DNA of 64,000 bases from Benincasa hispida (lineage: Eukaryota; Streptophyta; Magnoliopsida; Cucurbitales; Cucurbitaceae), in NCBI RefSeq assembly GCF_009727055.1, contig NC_052351.1:60593744-60657743 (forward strand), written 5' to 3'. Each line of letters starts with the position of its first letter. Position 1 is the stretch's first letter. Positions 49,697 to 60,900 of the stretch are shown in pieces. The notes under the pieces were generated by a model. That model did no database searches and had not been told where the DNA came from. It saw only the letters and a list, made by a program, of their open reading frames with translations. The translations under genes and the position numbers were made by a program.

Positions 49697-51178
49697 ATAG
49701 CCCACTTTGTAGGTGTTACAATCGTTGTAAAGTGCTACAAATGATATGATCCTAATCATTCATGTGTAGACATGTGAGCGAGGATATTCCATACAAAGAA
49801 GTTTGTATAAGATCGGAACACGAAATATTTAGTCTCATATATAACGTTATTCATAATAGAGACTTACATTTCACCGGATGACCATAGGTAACATGACCTG
49901 AATCCTGAATGCATTGTGAACTTCTGCCTATGAAGGTAGTCCTTTGATTTGTATAAGGGAGAGTGGTCAGATCGTCGACTCAATAAGCCTACCATTTTGG
50001 GGACTCTTCTGATTGGGGAGCTAGGAACACAACTACATAAGAAGAAATTCACTCATTCCCCAATATCGATGCAAGTAGATAAATTGCTCCCTTAAGGGCT
50101 GATTTCGGGGCTTGAACAATGTGGCACCACACCTTCTCCATGCCCGAGAGGGGTTTAATCGTAGTTGGTAATTTATTGTTCATTAGAGGGATCAGTGGTA
50201 TTTCAAGAGTTAGATGTAACTACATGGGCAAAACGGTAATTTTGGCCCAGCTGTACTTACGAGCAATTTGTGAAGGGTCATTATACTGTTGATTGGTTAT
50301 ATCCAATGGACACACAAATATATCTGCAGTGTATGCAGTTGTCAATCTTTAATGGAGTGCCAAACAGTTAATGAATGGTGAATAATTTAATTAAAGAGTT
50401 TAATTAATTATTCATGTACTATTGGAGCTTCAAGCTACTATAAGGTCCCCTCGGTAGCTCAACAGGATTTAATGAGAATCAGTTTTTGGATTAATTTGAA
50501 TTGTCCAAATTAATTTAGGGAATTAATTATATATGATATAATTACTATAATGTATTTGATACATTATAATATTAAGTATTTATTTGAGAGAAATTTAATA
50601 TTTGAATATGATTCAAATATTAATTATGTGAATTGGATTCATATAATTAAATTAATATAAATGGGATTTATATTAAATATCGCTGTTGAGAGAATTAAAC
50701 TATACGTTATATTGTATTTGATACAATATAAAAATTATAGGTTATGTGTTCTATTTGATATAACATATAGTTATATATACATCTGTCTCTTATACACATC
50801 TAGATGTGTATAAGAGACAGATATTAAGATTTATTATCAATAGGACAATGTAGTGAACAAAGTTTTTTTTCTCCATCGTTTCTCTGAATTCCCTCACAAA
50901 ACTAAAATAGTCAGAGCTTTATTCCCCTGGGTTCTCATCCTAGAGAATACCGCGGAATCCATTGTGTTGTGTCCAATTGTTCAAGGGATTTTTCCAGTGA
51001 AGATTCGTTTTTCGAAGGTATCGGTTTTGAACCCTTTTTATTTTTATGCTTTTTTTGTTAAATGCATATTGTAATTTCTGTTAAATGTATATTTTTTGTT
51101 CTCTTTTGCTGTAAAATTTATATTCTATAAGTTTTAGGATTCCACTTCCGCTTCATGGTCCCTTCACAAGGTTCCTTC
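49697..51178 (+). mobile_element. Copia LTR fragment (5' truncated)
   Basis: This starts in the middle of an A/B/C-type LTR (CCCACTTTGTAGGTGTTACAATCG, about 280 bp into a full LTR) and runs to CACAAGGTTCCTTC near 51178. It abuts the minus-strand gypsy-type LTR on the left and a plus-strand gypsy-type LTR piece on the right. It contains the second sequencing adapter at 50783-50820. After the adapter the expected AT-rich block and GAGAGAGA/CTCCC stretch is missing, so the LTR itself may be misassembled here. Confidence 0.75.
50783..50820. other. Nextera mate-pair junction adapter (artefact), site 2
   Basis: An exact repeat of the 38-bp palindrome at 17481: mosaic end CTGTCTCTTATACACATCT (50783-50801) plus its reverse complement (50802-50820). 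It sits in an AT-rich part of a copia LTR, after CATATAGTTATATATACAT. It is a library-construction sequence, not genomic DNA. Confidence 0.95.
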
Positions 51179-51780
51179 GAGATTAACGACTATATATGTG
51201 CACATTTATGAGTGATTGTGGACCTTTAGGTTACACACTATGACTGATGTATGTTCTTTCAGGTTCATGTTTACGACTGATTTGTGTACCTTCAAGTTAC
51301 ACATTATGACTGATATGTGTTCCTTCGGGATTACGTTTATGACTGATAAGTGACCCTTCGAGATCACTATAATTGAAACAGTAGCGGGTCACTTATTCAG
51401 TATTGTTATACTCATCATTTCCTCTTTTATATTTTTCTTTCAGACAATGACAGGAATGAACTGGTGAGGGATAAACGGGATCTGTGATAGAGCCATATGA
51501 GGACATTAGAAAACGCTTCCGCACATTTTTTTTTTTTTTGGTTTTTATTCCTTTCATTTGAGTACGTTGTCAAATGACATGTTTTTGCTAATTTTCATTT
51601 TCTTTGTAAACATTTTACTTGGGATCCCAACTTAATGTTTTGATTAATGGATTTATTATCAAATCAATATTTCAGTTTAGAATGATTATTTATGTTATGA
51701 TGGTCAAAATGTTTGAATAAGAATGTGGATTATGTCGTAACAATCCTTGTCTTAGTGCTCAAAAGGTCAGTTTGTTACGG
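51179..51780 (+). mobile_element. Gypsy-type LTR 3' fragment
   Basis: Diverged copies of a TGTG(T/A)CCTTC(G/A)GG-type satellite (51190-51370) are followed by TTTCAGACAATGACAGGAATGAA and AACGCTTCCGCAC. The sequence ends near CAGTTTGTTACGG. The order matches 57400-58077 of the solo LTR, at lower identity. The left junction falls in a shared GTTCCTTCG word, suggesting a microhomology join with the copia LTR. Confidence 0.5.
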
Positions 51781-52639
51781 TATTTTTTATATATCTACAT
51801 TTGTATTCATATATATTTCATGTTTCATTACATTGTAGGGATGAAAGAAAATAATATAGAAATTAAGGGAATATATAGTAAACGTGTGTATTTCCTCTCT
51901 TTTGGGGAGTGACTACGAAACCCAACATTAAAAGTCTTTATTAATACACATAAAACTAATAAAAGTAGATATGAAAATTTATTTTTCTGAATATTATGTA
52001 ATCTTTTCATATCATATATCAAATCTTAAATATTTTCAAATTTCTCCAAATTCTATAATATTTCTTAAATCTTACCTAATCTTTTCAAATCTTATCCAAA
52101 TTCCCAAATCTCCCAATCTTATGCCAATTTCTGTTTCACAATTATCTGAATTTCCAAATGAATCTATAATCGCAATGTGATTTTTAGATTTTGGGAAAGA
52201 TAAAATTTTGTGAAAAAGTAAAATTTGGAAAAATATAGGATCTCGATCTTCGTCCTAGTCGAGATTCCCTCGAGACAACCCAAAAAATTAAATAGTTTAG
52301 ATGTATGAGAAAAAATTTGAATTTTTATTTGAATCTCAGGGTCGATCTTGGCTGGGAAGGATCGGTCAAAACTATTCAATAAATTCCTTAAGAAAAAATA
52401 CTGGTTGGGAAAGATAAAAACCTTTTTAGTTACTTCTATAAATTTCCCAGATTTTATTTTTAAAATATCAAAAGCATTCTTCAGCTTCCACTTGAGCTTT
52501 TCATTATATCTAAGGCAGAATTGGGCCCAAAGAAGTTGGGCTATAAAATGACCAAAACAACTAGATCATGACCCAAAATAGATGGAGAAATTGGTTTTCA
52601 GTCATGACATTATTTAGAGAAATTGGAGATTATGACCCA
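51781..52639. other. AT-rich spacer, no gene seen
   Basis: Frames at 51828-52022, 51971-52180, 52164-52379 and 52348-52551 overlap on both strands, are Phe/Ile/Lys/Ser-rich and show no known motif. A direct repeat of TCTTATCC/TCTTACC plus AAATC words is at 52020-52110. Confidence 0.55.
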
Positions 52640-53700
52640 AAATACATTTATTATATTTATTAATTATTTGAGTTTTCTTCCAATTTTCAACTGAAGAGAG
52701 AAAATGTATTTAATATGATTCTATTTTTCATTTAATGCATTTAACATATCAAACAATTGATTTTTCTAATGAATTCCATGGTTATTTTAAATATATATTA
52801 GAACATTGTTTTAGATGTTTGTAAATGTTTTAACCAATATATGCAATATGCTATATAAATAAGAAATTGTCTCAATATTCAACATAAATCCTAGTATATA
52901 TCGAAAATTTCTTTTATATCATCCCAATAAATCAAAATTTAACAACAGCTCCCTAACAGAAATGTAATACAAAATTAATTTAACAACTTCAACATACCAC
53001 ATTATATCATAAATTTCATTTATAACACTATTTATATCATACATTTTATATTTTCAAATAAAAAAGGTATATACGAATATTATATATATATTTTTATGTT
53101 TGAAGTCAAACATGGGGACAAAAAAGCACATCAATTTCAAATGGAAAAAAATCTCAACTAATTAATAATATATAATAAATATATTTAAAACTTAAATGGA
53201 ATTTAGTGGGATTTATGACTACTTAAATGGAAGTTATGATATATATTGTGATATAAATGGAATTTATGATATATACTATAGTTCATGTTGAGCATTAAGT
53301 AATTTATATACTATGGTATATTGAAATTGTTAAATTAATTTTGAATTACACTTATATTAGGAAGATGTTATTTATTGGGATTATAAATACTACGAATAAA
53401 GGGAATTTACGATATATATTAGGAATTATGTTGAACATTGAGCCAATTTCTGATTTATAGATGGTAGTATATTTCATATATTGCTTAGAACATTTACAAA
53501 CATCTAAAATAATGTTTGAATGTATATTTAAAATAGTCATGAATTCGTTAAAAAAATGAAATGCGTGATACATTTAAATATGTCAAATGAAAAATAGAAT
53601 CATAAATTTTCTCTCCAATTGAAAATGAAAAGAAATTTCAAATAATTAATAGAATAAATAAAGAAATCTCAAATAATTAATAAAATATAATAAATGCATT
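52640..53700. repeat. Foldback element, ~1-kb near-palindrome
   Basis: The left arm (52640 to about 53050) and right arm (about 53200-53700) are reverse complements over most of their length. Landmarks include TTTAGATGTTTGTAAATGTT (left) against AACATTTACAAACATCTAAA (right), and CAAAATTAATTTAACAA (left) against TTGTTAAATTAATTTTG-like sequence (right). The CTCAATATTCAACATAA stretch (left) also has its counterpart on the right. The centre lies near 53100-53160. Such a structure is typical of a MITE or foldback transposon and its transcript would form a long hairpin. Exact termini and a target duplication were not determined. Confidence 0.75.
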
Positions 53701-54980
53701 TTCTCTTTCCAACCTTTAAGTATTATGTGTTGTTATCCCAAAAATATATTAAAAAGTTTACCATGTTAAGTCCATTGATTTGACCCAATAACTTGAATAA
53801 ATGGATTTGGTAAGACCTAGTTCGAATGAAAGTGGAGTTGGGCTTGGATCGACCTTTTGGACCATAAACCCATTGATGAAGGTGTTCACCAATTTACATG
53901 ACCATATTACTCCCTTTTGTTGTCCCATCTACGTTGAGCTTCAAGTACTATAAAAGAAGTCCGTTGAATTTAGTTTCAAATTGTCTCAAAATACTTTAAG
54001 TTTGGGTGTGTATGCTAACCCTATTTAACTTGTTTATTTAATTAATTATTTATTTTTATATTAGAGCAGGATAAAGAATGTGAGTGGTACAAAAACAATT
54101 TCTTTATTGTGGATTGTAGTTTTTCATGTAATTTCTTGTGTTTTCGATTTTTATTATTTTTTAATTTTTTAATTATTAATTATTAATTATTAATTTTTAC
54201 TTATACCTGCAATAGTGGTCACGTGGGATTTTTGGTTGCACTCTCGACATTATTTATTGAGGATGAAATGCTTATTTGTTAATTAATCTTGTTGATGAAT
54301 TTTTTATGTTTAAATTTTTTTTCTTGAAATAATCAAACCCATCTACATTAAAATTTCCGTTGACATCATACGTTTTAATAGAGTCCTTGACATTTCTGTC
54401 AACATCACACATTTAAAACGTAACAATAGGCACATAAAATCAAAAGCTACTTAAACCGAAAAAGATATGATCGAGCCCATAGACTGGAGAAATTATAGAT
54501 GTCCTTAGTCCTAACTTTGATTTTTCAAAAAAGTTAATATGATGTAATACGTTATCCCTTTGCTTAACATAGTTCATAAAAGATTGGTAGACCTTATAAT
54601 TTTAATGAAAATGATAGACAACAAAGTTTTTCCTATTTTGGACTTTGCACAATGTGCTATATATAAATTCTTTTAAATTAAAAGTTTCTAAAAACACACA
54701 TTTTCTATTTGTTGATTATTATAATATGAAATTCATTTCAGTAAATATCTAGATATATATCCTTTAGTTTTTAATGTGCATGAGTTAGTATAATGCACCA
54801 CATCACAATCAACCACACCAATAATTGTTCTAAAACAAAGTTAGGAATAACACCATTTTGGATATATATATACATACACACACAAAGTTTCCTTGGTAAC
54901 ATCCAAAGCATTATTGTTAAAACTTTTGTCTAGATTTAAATTTAAATTAATATTTTAAGTTCATTATTTTACGATTGATT
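53701..54980. other. AT-rich spacer, no gene seen
   Basis: No conserved coding frame. A (TTAATTA)n-like run is at 54165-54195. A non-matching outward continuation of the foldback arms is seen to about 53730. Nothing else is supported. Confidence 0.5.
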
Positions 54981-54984
54981 AATA

Positions 54985-55135
54985 TATAGGGTAATTGTTT
55001 TAAATGAAAAAAAAAAGTAAATGTACCAAAATATAACTATCTATCACTATCTATTATTGATAGATAATGACATTTTGTAATATTTTAAAATAATTGACTC
55101 ATTTTTCTATATTTGAAAATAACCTTTAAATAAAA
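54985..55135. repeat. Short MITE-like repeat with TGATAGA core, copy 1
   Basis: The core ATCTATCACTATCTATTATTGATAGATAATGAC is bordered by AAATGTACCAAAATATAAC-like and CATTTTTCTATATTTGAAAATAA sequence. The same arrangement (poly-A/T flank, GATAGA inverted core, TTTGAAAAT-like end) occurs at 61895-62110. No coding capacity. Confidence 0.5.
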
Positions 55136-55288
55136 GATAATTTTTCTAATTAAATACCCTACTAGGAGGTATTTATATGAAGATAAAATTCCAAAGATTA
55201 GTCATCTCTCTACCTAATATTTTCTTTCAATCAAAAAATCTAATCAATTTTAAATAAGGTCAAGAGAGAGAAACAAAATTCTTAAAAA

Positions 55289-55875
55289 TAGGGGTGTTCA
55301 TCCGTTGAGTTGGGTTGAAAGACTTTTTAAACCCAATCCAATTATTCGGATTGTAAATTTCTTCAACCCAACCCTTATTAAAAAATGAACCCAACTCAAC
55401 CATCATATATTTGTGTTGGGTTGGTTCGGGTTAATCGGATCATTTATTTAAAATTTTGTTTTAAAAATAAGCAAAACGTAAATATGTAAAAATCTAATTT
55501 AATTATTTTCATATATTGAATTAAGATTAACAACTCGATTTCAATTTATATACGGAAAATTTTCTTTCTAAAGTGCAAAGAAACTATTTTTAAGAGTAGT
55601 TAAATAATAAATTATTCAAAAAAATATTGGAATTAAATAAAATTAAAATCAATATATGTATAAACAATTGTGTTAATAAAGTAAACCAAAAAATATATTT
55701 AAAGTTAATAATAAATTCGGGTTGGTCGGGTTGGTTAGTTATATTAGATAAAACCCATGAACCAACTCAACCCATAAAATTTTTTATTTATTTTGAACCC
55801 AACCCAACCCAAACCGCATGGGTTTGGTTGGGTTAATCGATTTTTTTTTGGATCGGAGTTTTTTGAACATCCCTA
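55289..55875. mobile_element. Nonautonomous hAT-like DNA transposon, copy 3
   Basis: The 587-bp element has the best inverted ends of the family: TAGGGGTGTTCA and TGAACATCCCTA (11 of 12 complementary). The flanking 8-mers CTTAAAAA (55281-55288) and GTTAAAAA (55876-55883) match at 7 of 8. GGGTTGGG/CCCAACCC subterminal arrays are present. Interior is AT-rich and noncoding; the frame 55627-55836 is chance. Confidence 0.85.
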
Positions 55876-55909
55876 GTTAAAAATATTAAATCTTGTGCAT
55901 CAAGGTACG

Positions 55910-58077
55910 TGTAACACCCCGGCACATTTTTTTTTTAGTATAAATGTTAATTTCAGTAACTTTATTATTTGGAATTTTCAAGTAATTGTTTTTTAGTTGG
56001 AGGGCATTTTTGGACTTCAAGTGTAAAGTGCCGGGAATTTAATTGTTGGTGTGAAAATTATTCAATAATTTTGAAAATTAATGACAAGAATTTAAATTTC
56101 TTTTGAAAAGGAGAGAATTTTAATAGTATTTAAAGTGGAATAAGGAAAGAAAGGAATTAAATATAAATTTATGCTTATTTTCTTTTTAGTTTTTCATCAT
56201 CATTATTAATTAATATAGTTTTTTTTAAAAACCCTCATTCTTCTTTCTTCCTCACGCATCGGCCACACGGCCCCCCCCCCTCAAATTTCTTTCTTCCTTC
56301 ACCGAGCCCTCCCCCCCCATACTTCCAGCCACGCACCCTGCACCGCGTTCGGCCTCCGCCCACTGTCAGCCACCGGAAGTCGTTTTCGTCTAGCCACCAT
56401 AGACGTTGCACCTTGCACCGTGTCGCTCTTGCCTCCATCAGCCATGAAGTCGTTCGTTCCCATGCTGCGACGCCTTCGGGTCGGTAGTCCGCGTGCGCCA
56501 AATCGGAAAGGATTTTTTTGCCGCTCACCGCTTGAGCCGCCGGTCCCGTCATCTCCAGCCGCATCCGCTCCAGCCTACGGTTTTCGCTTCACCTCACTGT
56601 CAGATCCGTGTGTCACGTCGGAATCCACTACCTAGCCGTTGGATTTCTCCTGTCACCGCCACCGTTTCTTGTGCCAGATTCTCGGAGTCCTTGGGTAAGA
56701 TAAAAGTTTTTAGAATTTTCTTTGGGGATTTTAGAGTACTCGGTTAATTTTGGCTAAAATTGTGAATGACCATCATGTTTGGGCCATATATTTGAGTGTT
56801 GAAAGAGTTTCAAGGTCGAAAGCGGATCGTGCGGTGTTGGAAAAGTTGTTTCGGGTTGGTCAATCAAACTTTTGGTTGTGGATTTGACCTTGGACCAAAC
56901 CACAACTTTGGTAAGTTAAATTGGGGTTCGTTGGTTAAATGTGGTATGTTTTGGTTTTGGCTCCAAAGATTGAATTCTAGTGTTTGTGTTTTGTGCTAGG
57001 GGAATTAATTCAAGAGTTACTTTGTTGAGATTAATTACTTGGGTTAATTTTGGATTTAACTTTGAGGTAAGTAATCTTACTACTGAAACTACCCACGGGC
57101 CAGACATTAGATGTAGCATGATAAATGAATGTTATGGCAGAATGATAGCATGATAGACTGATATTATAATATGATCAAAGTATGTTCTGGTACGAGATCT
57201 GAATTATTTATTTATGCACATAGATACTTGAATGCTAGTATGAGATGGTATGTGCTTCCGTATGGTTGTATACATGTATGTTGTAGAACCATGATGTTGA
57301 GGTTTATATGTATGTCATAGATTCGTACAGTGATGATTATGATGTTGAGACTGTGCAAATGTCCTTGCTGATTAGTTAGATGCCCATTAGATTTTGTGTT
57401 TCCTTCGGGATTCACCAGTTGTTTCCTTCGAGATTCACCAGTTTGTGTTTCCTTCGGGATTCACCAGTTTGTGTTTCCTTCGGGATTCACCAGTTTGTGT
57501 CTCCTTCGGGATTCACCAGAGGTAGTAGACATACTTAACTATAGTAGGATATGACTCAGTCTCCTTCTTGTTTCATGTGAATATGTGTCCCATGAGGACT
57601 AGAGCAGTTTATATGTTTCACCAGACGTGGGTATCTAGAGGACATAGATGCCCAGCTTGACCCCAGTAGTGGGGTTACTTACTGAGTATTTTATACTCAT
57701 TCTTTCTCATGTTGTTGTTTCAGATAAGGGTAGAGATGCACCGACGATGGACAAGCGGAATTCGTGATCAAGCCACTGGGGACTAGTTTTTTACGCTTCC
57801 GCATCATGAGATTTAAAGTTCCTTTCATGTTTCTCTTAACTTTTAGTTTTGATGTTTAAAGCTTACTTTTAAGAATTGTTTTTCAGATTTGTTTATTGTC
57901 CTTTGTGATTTATGGGTACCCTACTATTGTTTTAGTATTTGAATTTAATGAAAGTCTTTTGAACTTACCTTATTTAATTAGCATTTATTTCGCCATAATC
58001 GAGTGTCGTTTTGAGTTCCATGCATGCATGTATTTAGTAACGGCCTAACTTAAGTCCTAGGGGGTTGGGTCGTTACA
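55910..58077 (+). mobile_element. Gypsy-type solo LTR
   Basis: The 2168-bp segment begins TGTAACACCCCGGCACA and ends GGGTCGTTACA, with a perfect 5-bp target duplication GTACG (55905-55909 and 58078-58082). TG...CA ends plus a 5-bp duplication indicate an LTR. Internal order: AT-rich start, GC-rich block with C homopolymers (56230-56700), the 26-bp satellite (57395-57535), then TGTTTCAGATAAGGGTAGAG and ACGCTTCCGCATC. Placing it in Ty3/gypsy is by analogy. Frames 56235-56747 come from the GC-rich block and have no recognised domain. Confidence 0.8.
57395..57535 (+). repeat. Minisatellite, 26-bp unit x5
   Basis: Five near-identical copies of a unit with core TTCCTTCGGGATTCACCAG inside the solo LTR. 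The second copy is shortened by three bases and has one G-to-A change. Confidence 0.85.
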
Positions 58078-58082
58078 GTACG

Positions 58083-59400
58083 TTACTTATTTAACTCATA
58101 TTATTGTGAAAATCATCTAATTTATATATAGATTTTTATTGTCTTATAGAATGTTAGAATTTTATTGTACAATCATGGAAGTAAAAAAACTAACAATTTT
58201 TAGAAAATTAAAATTTTTTAGAAAACAAAAATATAAAACACATACAAATCCCCATTTGAATATACAAGTAGAACTTTATTAAGCTAAGACAACTATACAT
58301 GCATGAAAAGCTTAGTCAAAACCCTAAGAATATTCACTTTAACTTTGCATCTTAACTTTGCGATTAATTTAATATAGCAATCAAACCACTCTCTCAAGAA
58401 TTTGTACCTTTAACAAACAAATATATTCTAAACTAATTTAACATTCATTTATCTTTTATCATAAAGCTAGAAAACCACCAAACTAATTACACTATTTTGG
58501 TCCAAATTATCAAAGGAAAAGAAGTTTAGCTTTTTCTTTGATATATATATATAGAAAAAGAAAAGGGCATACCATTCATGTGCATCTGATATATATGTTA
58601 AATAAAGTTTACTAGAATTATTTTGATCTATTTCTTAATGACCTAGGAAAAAGAACAAGGAAAAAAAAATTATATCTTACTATTTATTAATCTTGGTTGG
58701 TCAAATTTTATCGTGGGTTTTAAACTTGATTTAAGTAATGAGAGCAATTACGATTTCTTTTATTCAACGATATCGAGGTGAGATTCAAACTTTTAATTTT
58801 TTTTTTTTACCTAATGGTAGGGAAAAAAAAAGTCAAATGGCCAAAGGATCATGGGTCCAATCTATGATGATCACCTATCTAAGATTTAATATCCGATATG
58901 TTTCCTTAACACCTAAATATTGTAGGGTTAGACGGTTTGTCCCATGAAATTAGTCAAGGTGTGCGTAAATTAGCCCAAACACTCACAAATATAACTTTTT
59001 TTAACATTTTAATCAGAAATTTAATGTCTTGACGAACTCAATTATGTTTAGATTGGACAAATAATACCATTATTTAATTAAAATTACCATTTTAATTAAA
59101 TAAAGACTATAAATGGTACTTTGACCCCATACATTTCCTTTTGTTATCTATTTTTTAAGAGTACTTTAAAAGACTAGTCAAATTTTAAAATCGAAAAAAC
59201 AAAAAACAAGTAGTTTTCGTTTTTAAAATTTAACTAAGAATTTAAATATCCATTTAGAAAGTATGAAAATAACTATGACAAAAAAGTTTTGATAAACATA
59301 CATAGACTTTAAAAATAAAAAACAAAAAACAAAATATTTTACAACGATTAGAAAATTTGACATTTTTCGACTGCAAAAAACGTCAACAAAAGTATAAAAA
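58083..59400. other. AT-rich spacer, no gene seen
   Basis: Only short, low-complexity frames are present; 58738-58947 has no recognised motif. Nothing further is supported. Confidence 0.5.
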
Positions 59401-60082
59401 ATTTTTTTTGACCCTATTGAACCGTTGGTAGAGCCTCATCAGAGAAGAGCTCTATCAATGCCATGGTCCCACGTCAGGAGATCTCATTCTCCGGACGCTA
59501 TATGAATTGCTATTTGTGGGACTCTCTCTCTCGATGCCAAATCCTTAGTGTTAGGAGGGGGAGGAGGGATTGCCTGATGCAATATTCTAGAAATAAGTGT
59601 AAGAGATCTCTCCTGTCCAACGCCAAGTCAGTTGTAGTGTCTCGAGTTTAGGAGAGGGATGTGAATGAACCGAGATCATATTCAAGTGAGAGGAATCTTG
59701 AAAATGTGAAAGTATGATTAAGAAAGGCTTAAATGAATTGAAGGTTCCTTTTTTTCCAGTCCAATATTTGTTCTTGAAAGTCTTCATTTCTATGTTGAAG
59801 TAAACTCTCCAAATTTATGGCTAACCCTTCCCTAAGTGATCTTATAATGAACATAAGGTTTTCCATTGTAAATTCATACGAAGCTATCAACGAATTTTGA
59901 CAAAAGCAAATATCTATGTGACCAACATTTCCTGTCCAAAAGAGGATATGTCTCTTCTTCACAGAAATGCATCAACAAAATTGTTCTTCCGTATATATTG
60001 TCGTGGCATGAACTCAGAATTTCCTCGCTTCGATCCCACCCCTACTCTACCAACAAGATACACCGTCCTTTTTGATGGCTCA
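59401..60082. other. Unassigned stretch with possible decayed coding trace
   Basis: Composition is less AT-rich than its surroundings. On the minus strand the frame 59962-59729 (FTMENLMFIIRSLREGLA...) stops, yet readable residues continue in the same frame past the stop to about 59590, which might be an old pseudogene. I do not recognise the family. Plus frames 59463-59651 and 59897-60103 overlap it and are unconvincing. Confidence 0.25.
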
Positions 60083-60205
60083 ATCTTAGGAACTCAAAGT
60101 TAAGCATGATTAACTTGGAGCAATTTTATATTGTGTGACCTTCTGAAAATTTTCTTAGAAAGTATGTGAGTGAGGACAAAACAAGCTAAAAGGACCTATG
60201 CATTG
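60083..60205 (+). mobile_element. 5S-rRNA-like segment, probable Cassandra TRIM remnant
   Basis: CTTAGGAACTCAAAGTTAAGC, ACTTGGAGCA and GTGTGACCTTCTG follow the order of the plant 5S rRNA internal promoter region, but with many differences. The following GTGAGTGAGGACAAAACAAGCT is not 5S. It is the kind of tail found in Cassandra LTRs, terminal-repeat retrotransposons in miniature that carry a 5S-derived polymerase III promoter. The ends of the element are not found, so this is a fragment. A functional 5S gene is excluded by divergence. Confidence 0.6.
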
Positions 60206-60214
60206 GGTTTTAAG

Positions 60215-60900
60215 CCATAAACTCGTGGTTTGTAAATAAATAAACAGTTTGTTGATTATTAATAAAATAAATTGTAATTTTATTTTCAATCTTAAATTTG
60301 CATAACTACATCCAATAAAGCAAAATCCAAGGTTATTTGCTTAAGGCTTGAACAATATGTAATTGATATACAATGGATTATGATCAAGTAATAACCTAAA
60401 AGGTCTATAGTAGATGAGAGTACAACTATGGGCCTATAGTGGTCTGTCCCATAGTTAATGAATGTTGATTAATTAATTAAAACGATTAATTAATTAATCA
60501 CAAATTATTGGAGCTTATAATTTATAGGTCAATTAGGTCCCCTTGCTAGCTCATAATGGATCAACAATGATCAAAGTTTTGAAAGAATAATTTAAATTGT
60601 TCAAATTAGCTTAGGAAAACATATATTAATTATATATGATATGATTAATTCAAAATATAATATATATAGATATATTATGAATATGATTCAAATTTAAACT
60701 ATATAATACAGAAGAATTAATATATTTGAATGTGATTCAAATATTAAATTAATATGAAAAAAACATACTAAAATTATGGGTTATATATCAATATGAATGA
60801 ATTTTATATTAAAACTATAGGTTAAGAGAGAAATATGAATTAGAATATGATTGAAATCTATACTTAATTATGAGATATTTAATTAATCTAAACTATACTT
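60215..60900 (+). mobile_element. Old copia LTR remnant
   Basis: A degenerate series of A/B/C-type LTR landmarks in the right order: CCAAGGTTATTTGCTTAA, TAATAACCTAAAAGGTCTATAGTAGATGAG, TTATTGGAGCTT, TAGGTCAATTAGGTCCCCTTGCTAGCTCA, then the AT-rich ATATGATTCAAAT block. Large pieces are missing and no target duplication is visible. It is the most diverged LTR in the window. Confidence 0.65.

Noticed and set aside
56235..56747. Possible proteins in the GC-rich block
   Set aside because: Inside a solo LTR, open in several frames on both strands, with Arg/Pro-rich composition and no domain.
60083..60205. A functional 5S rRNA gene
   Set aside because: Too diverged, interrupted by non-5S sequence and lacking the terminal regions.
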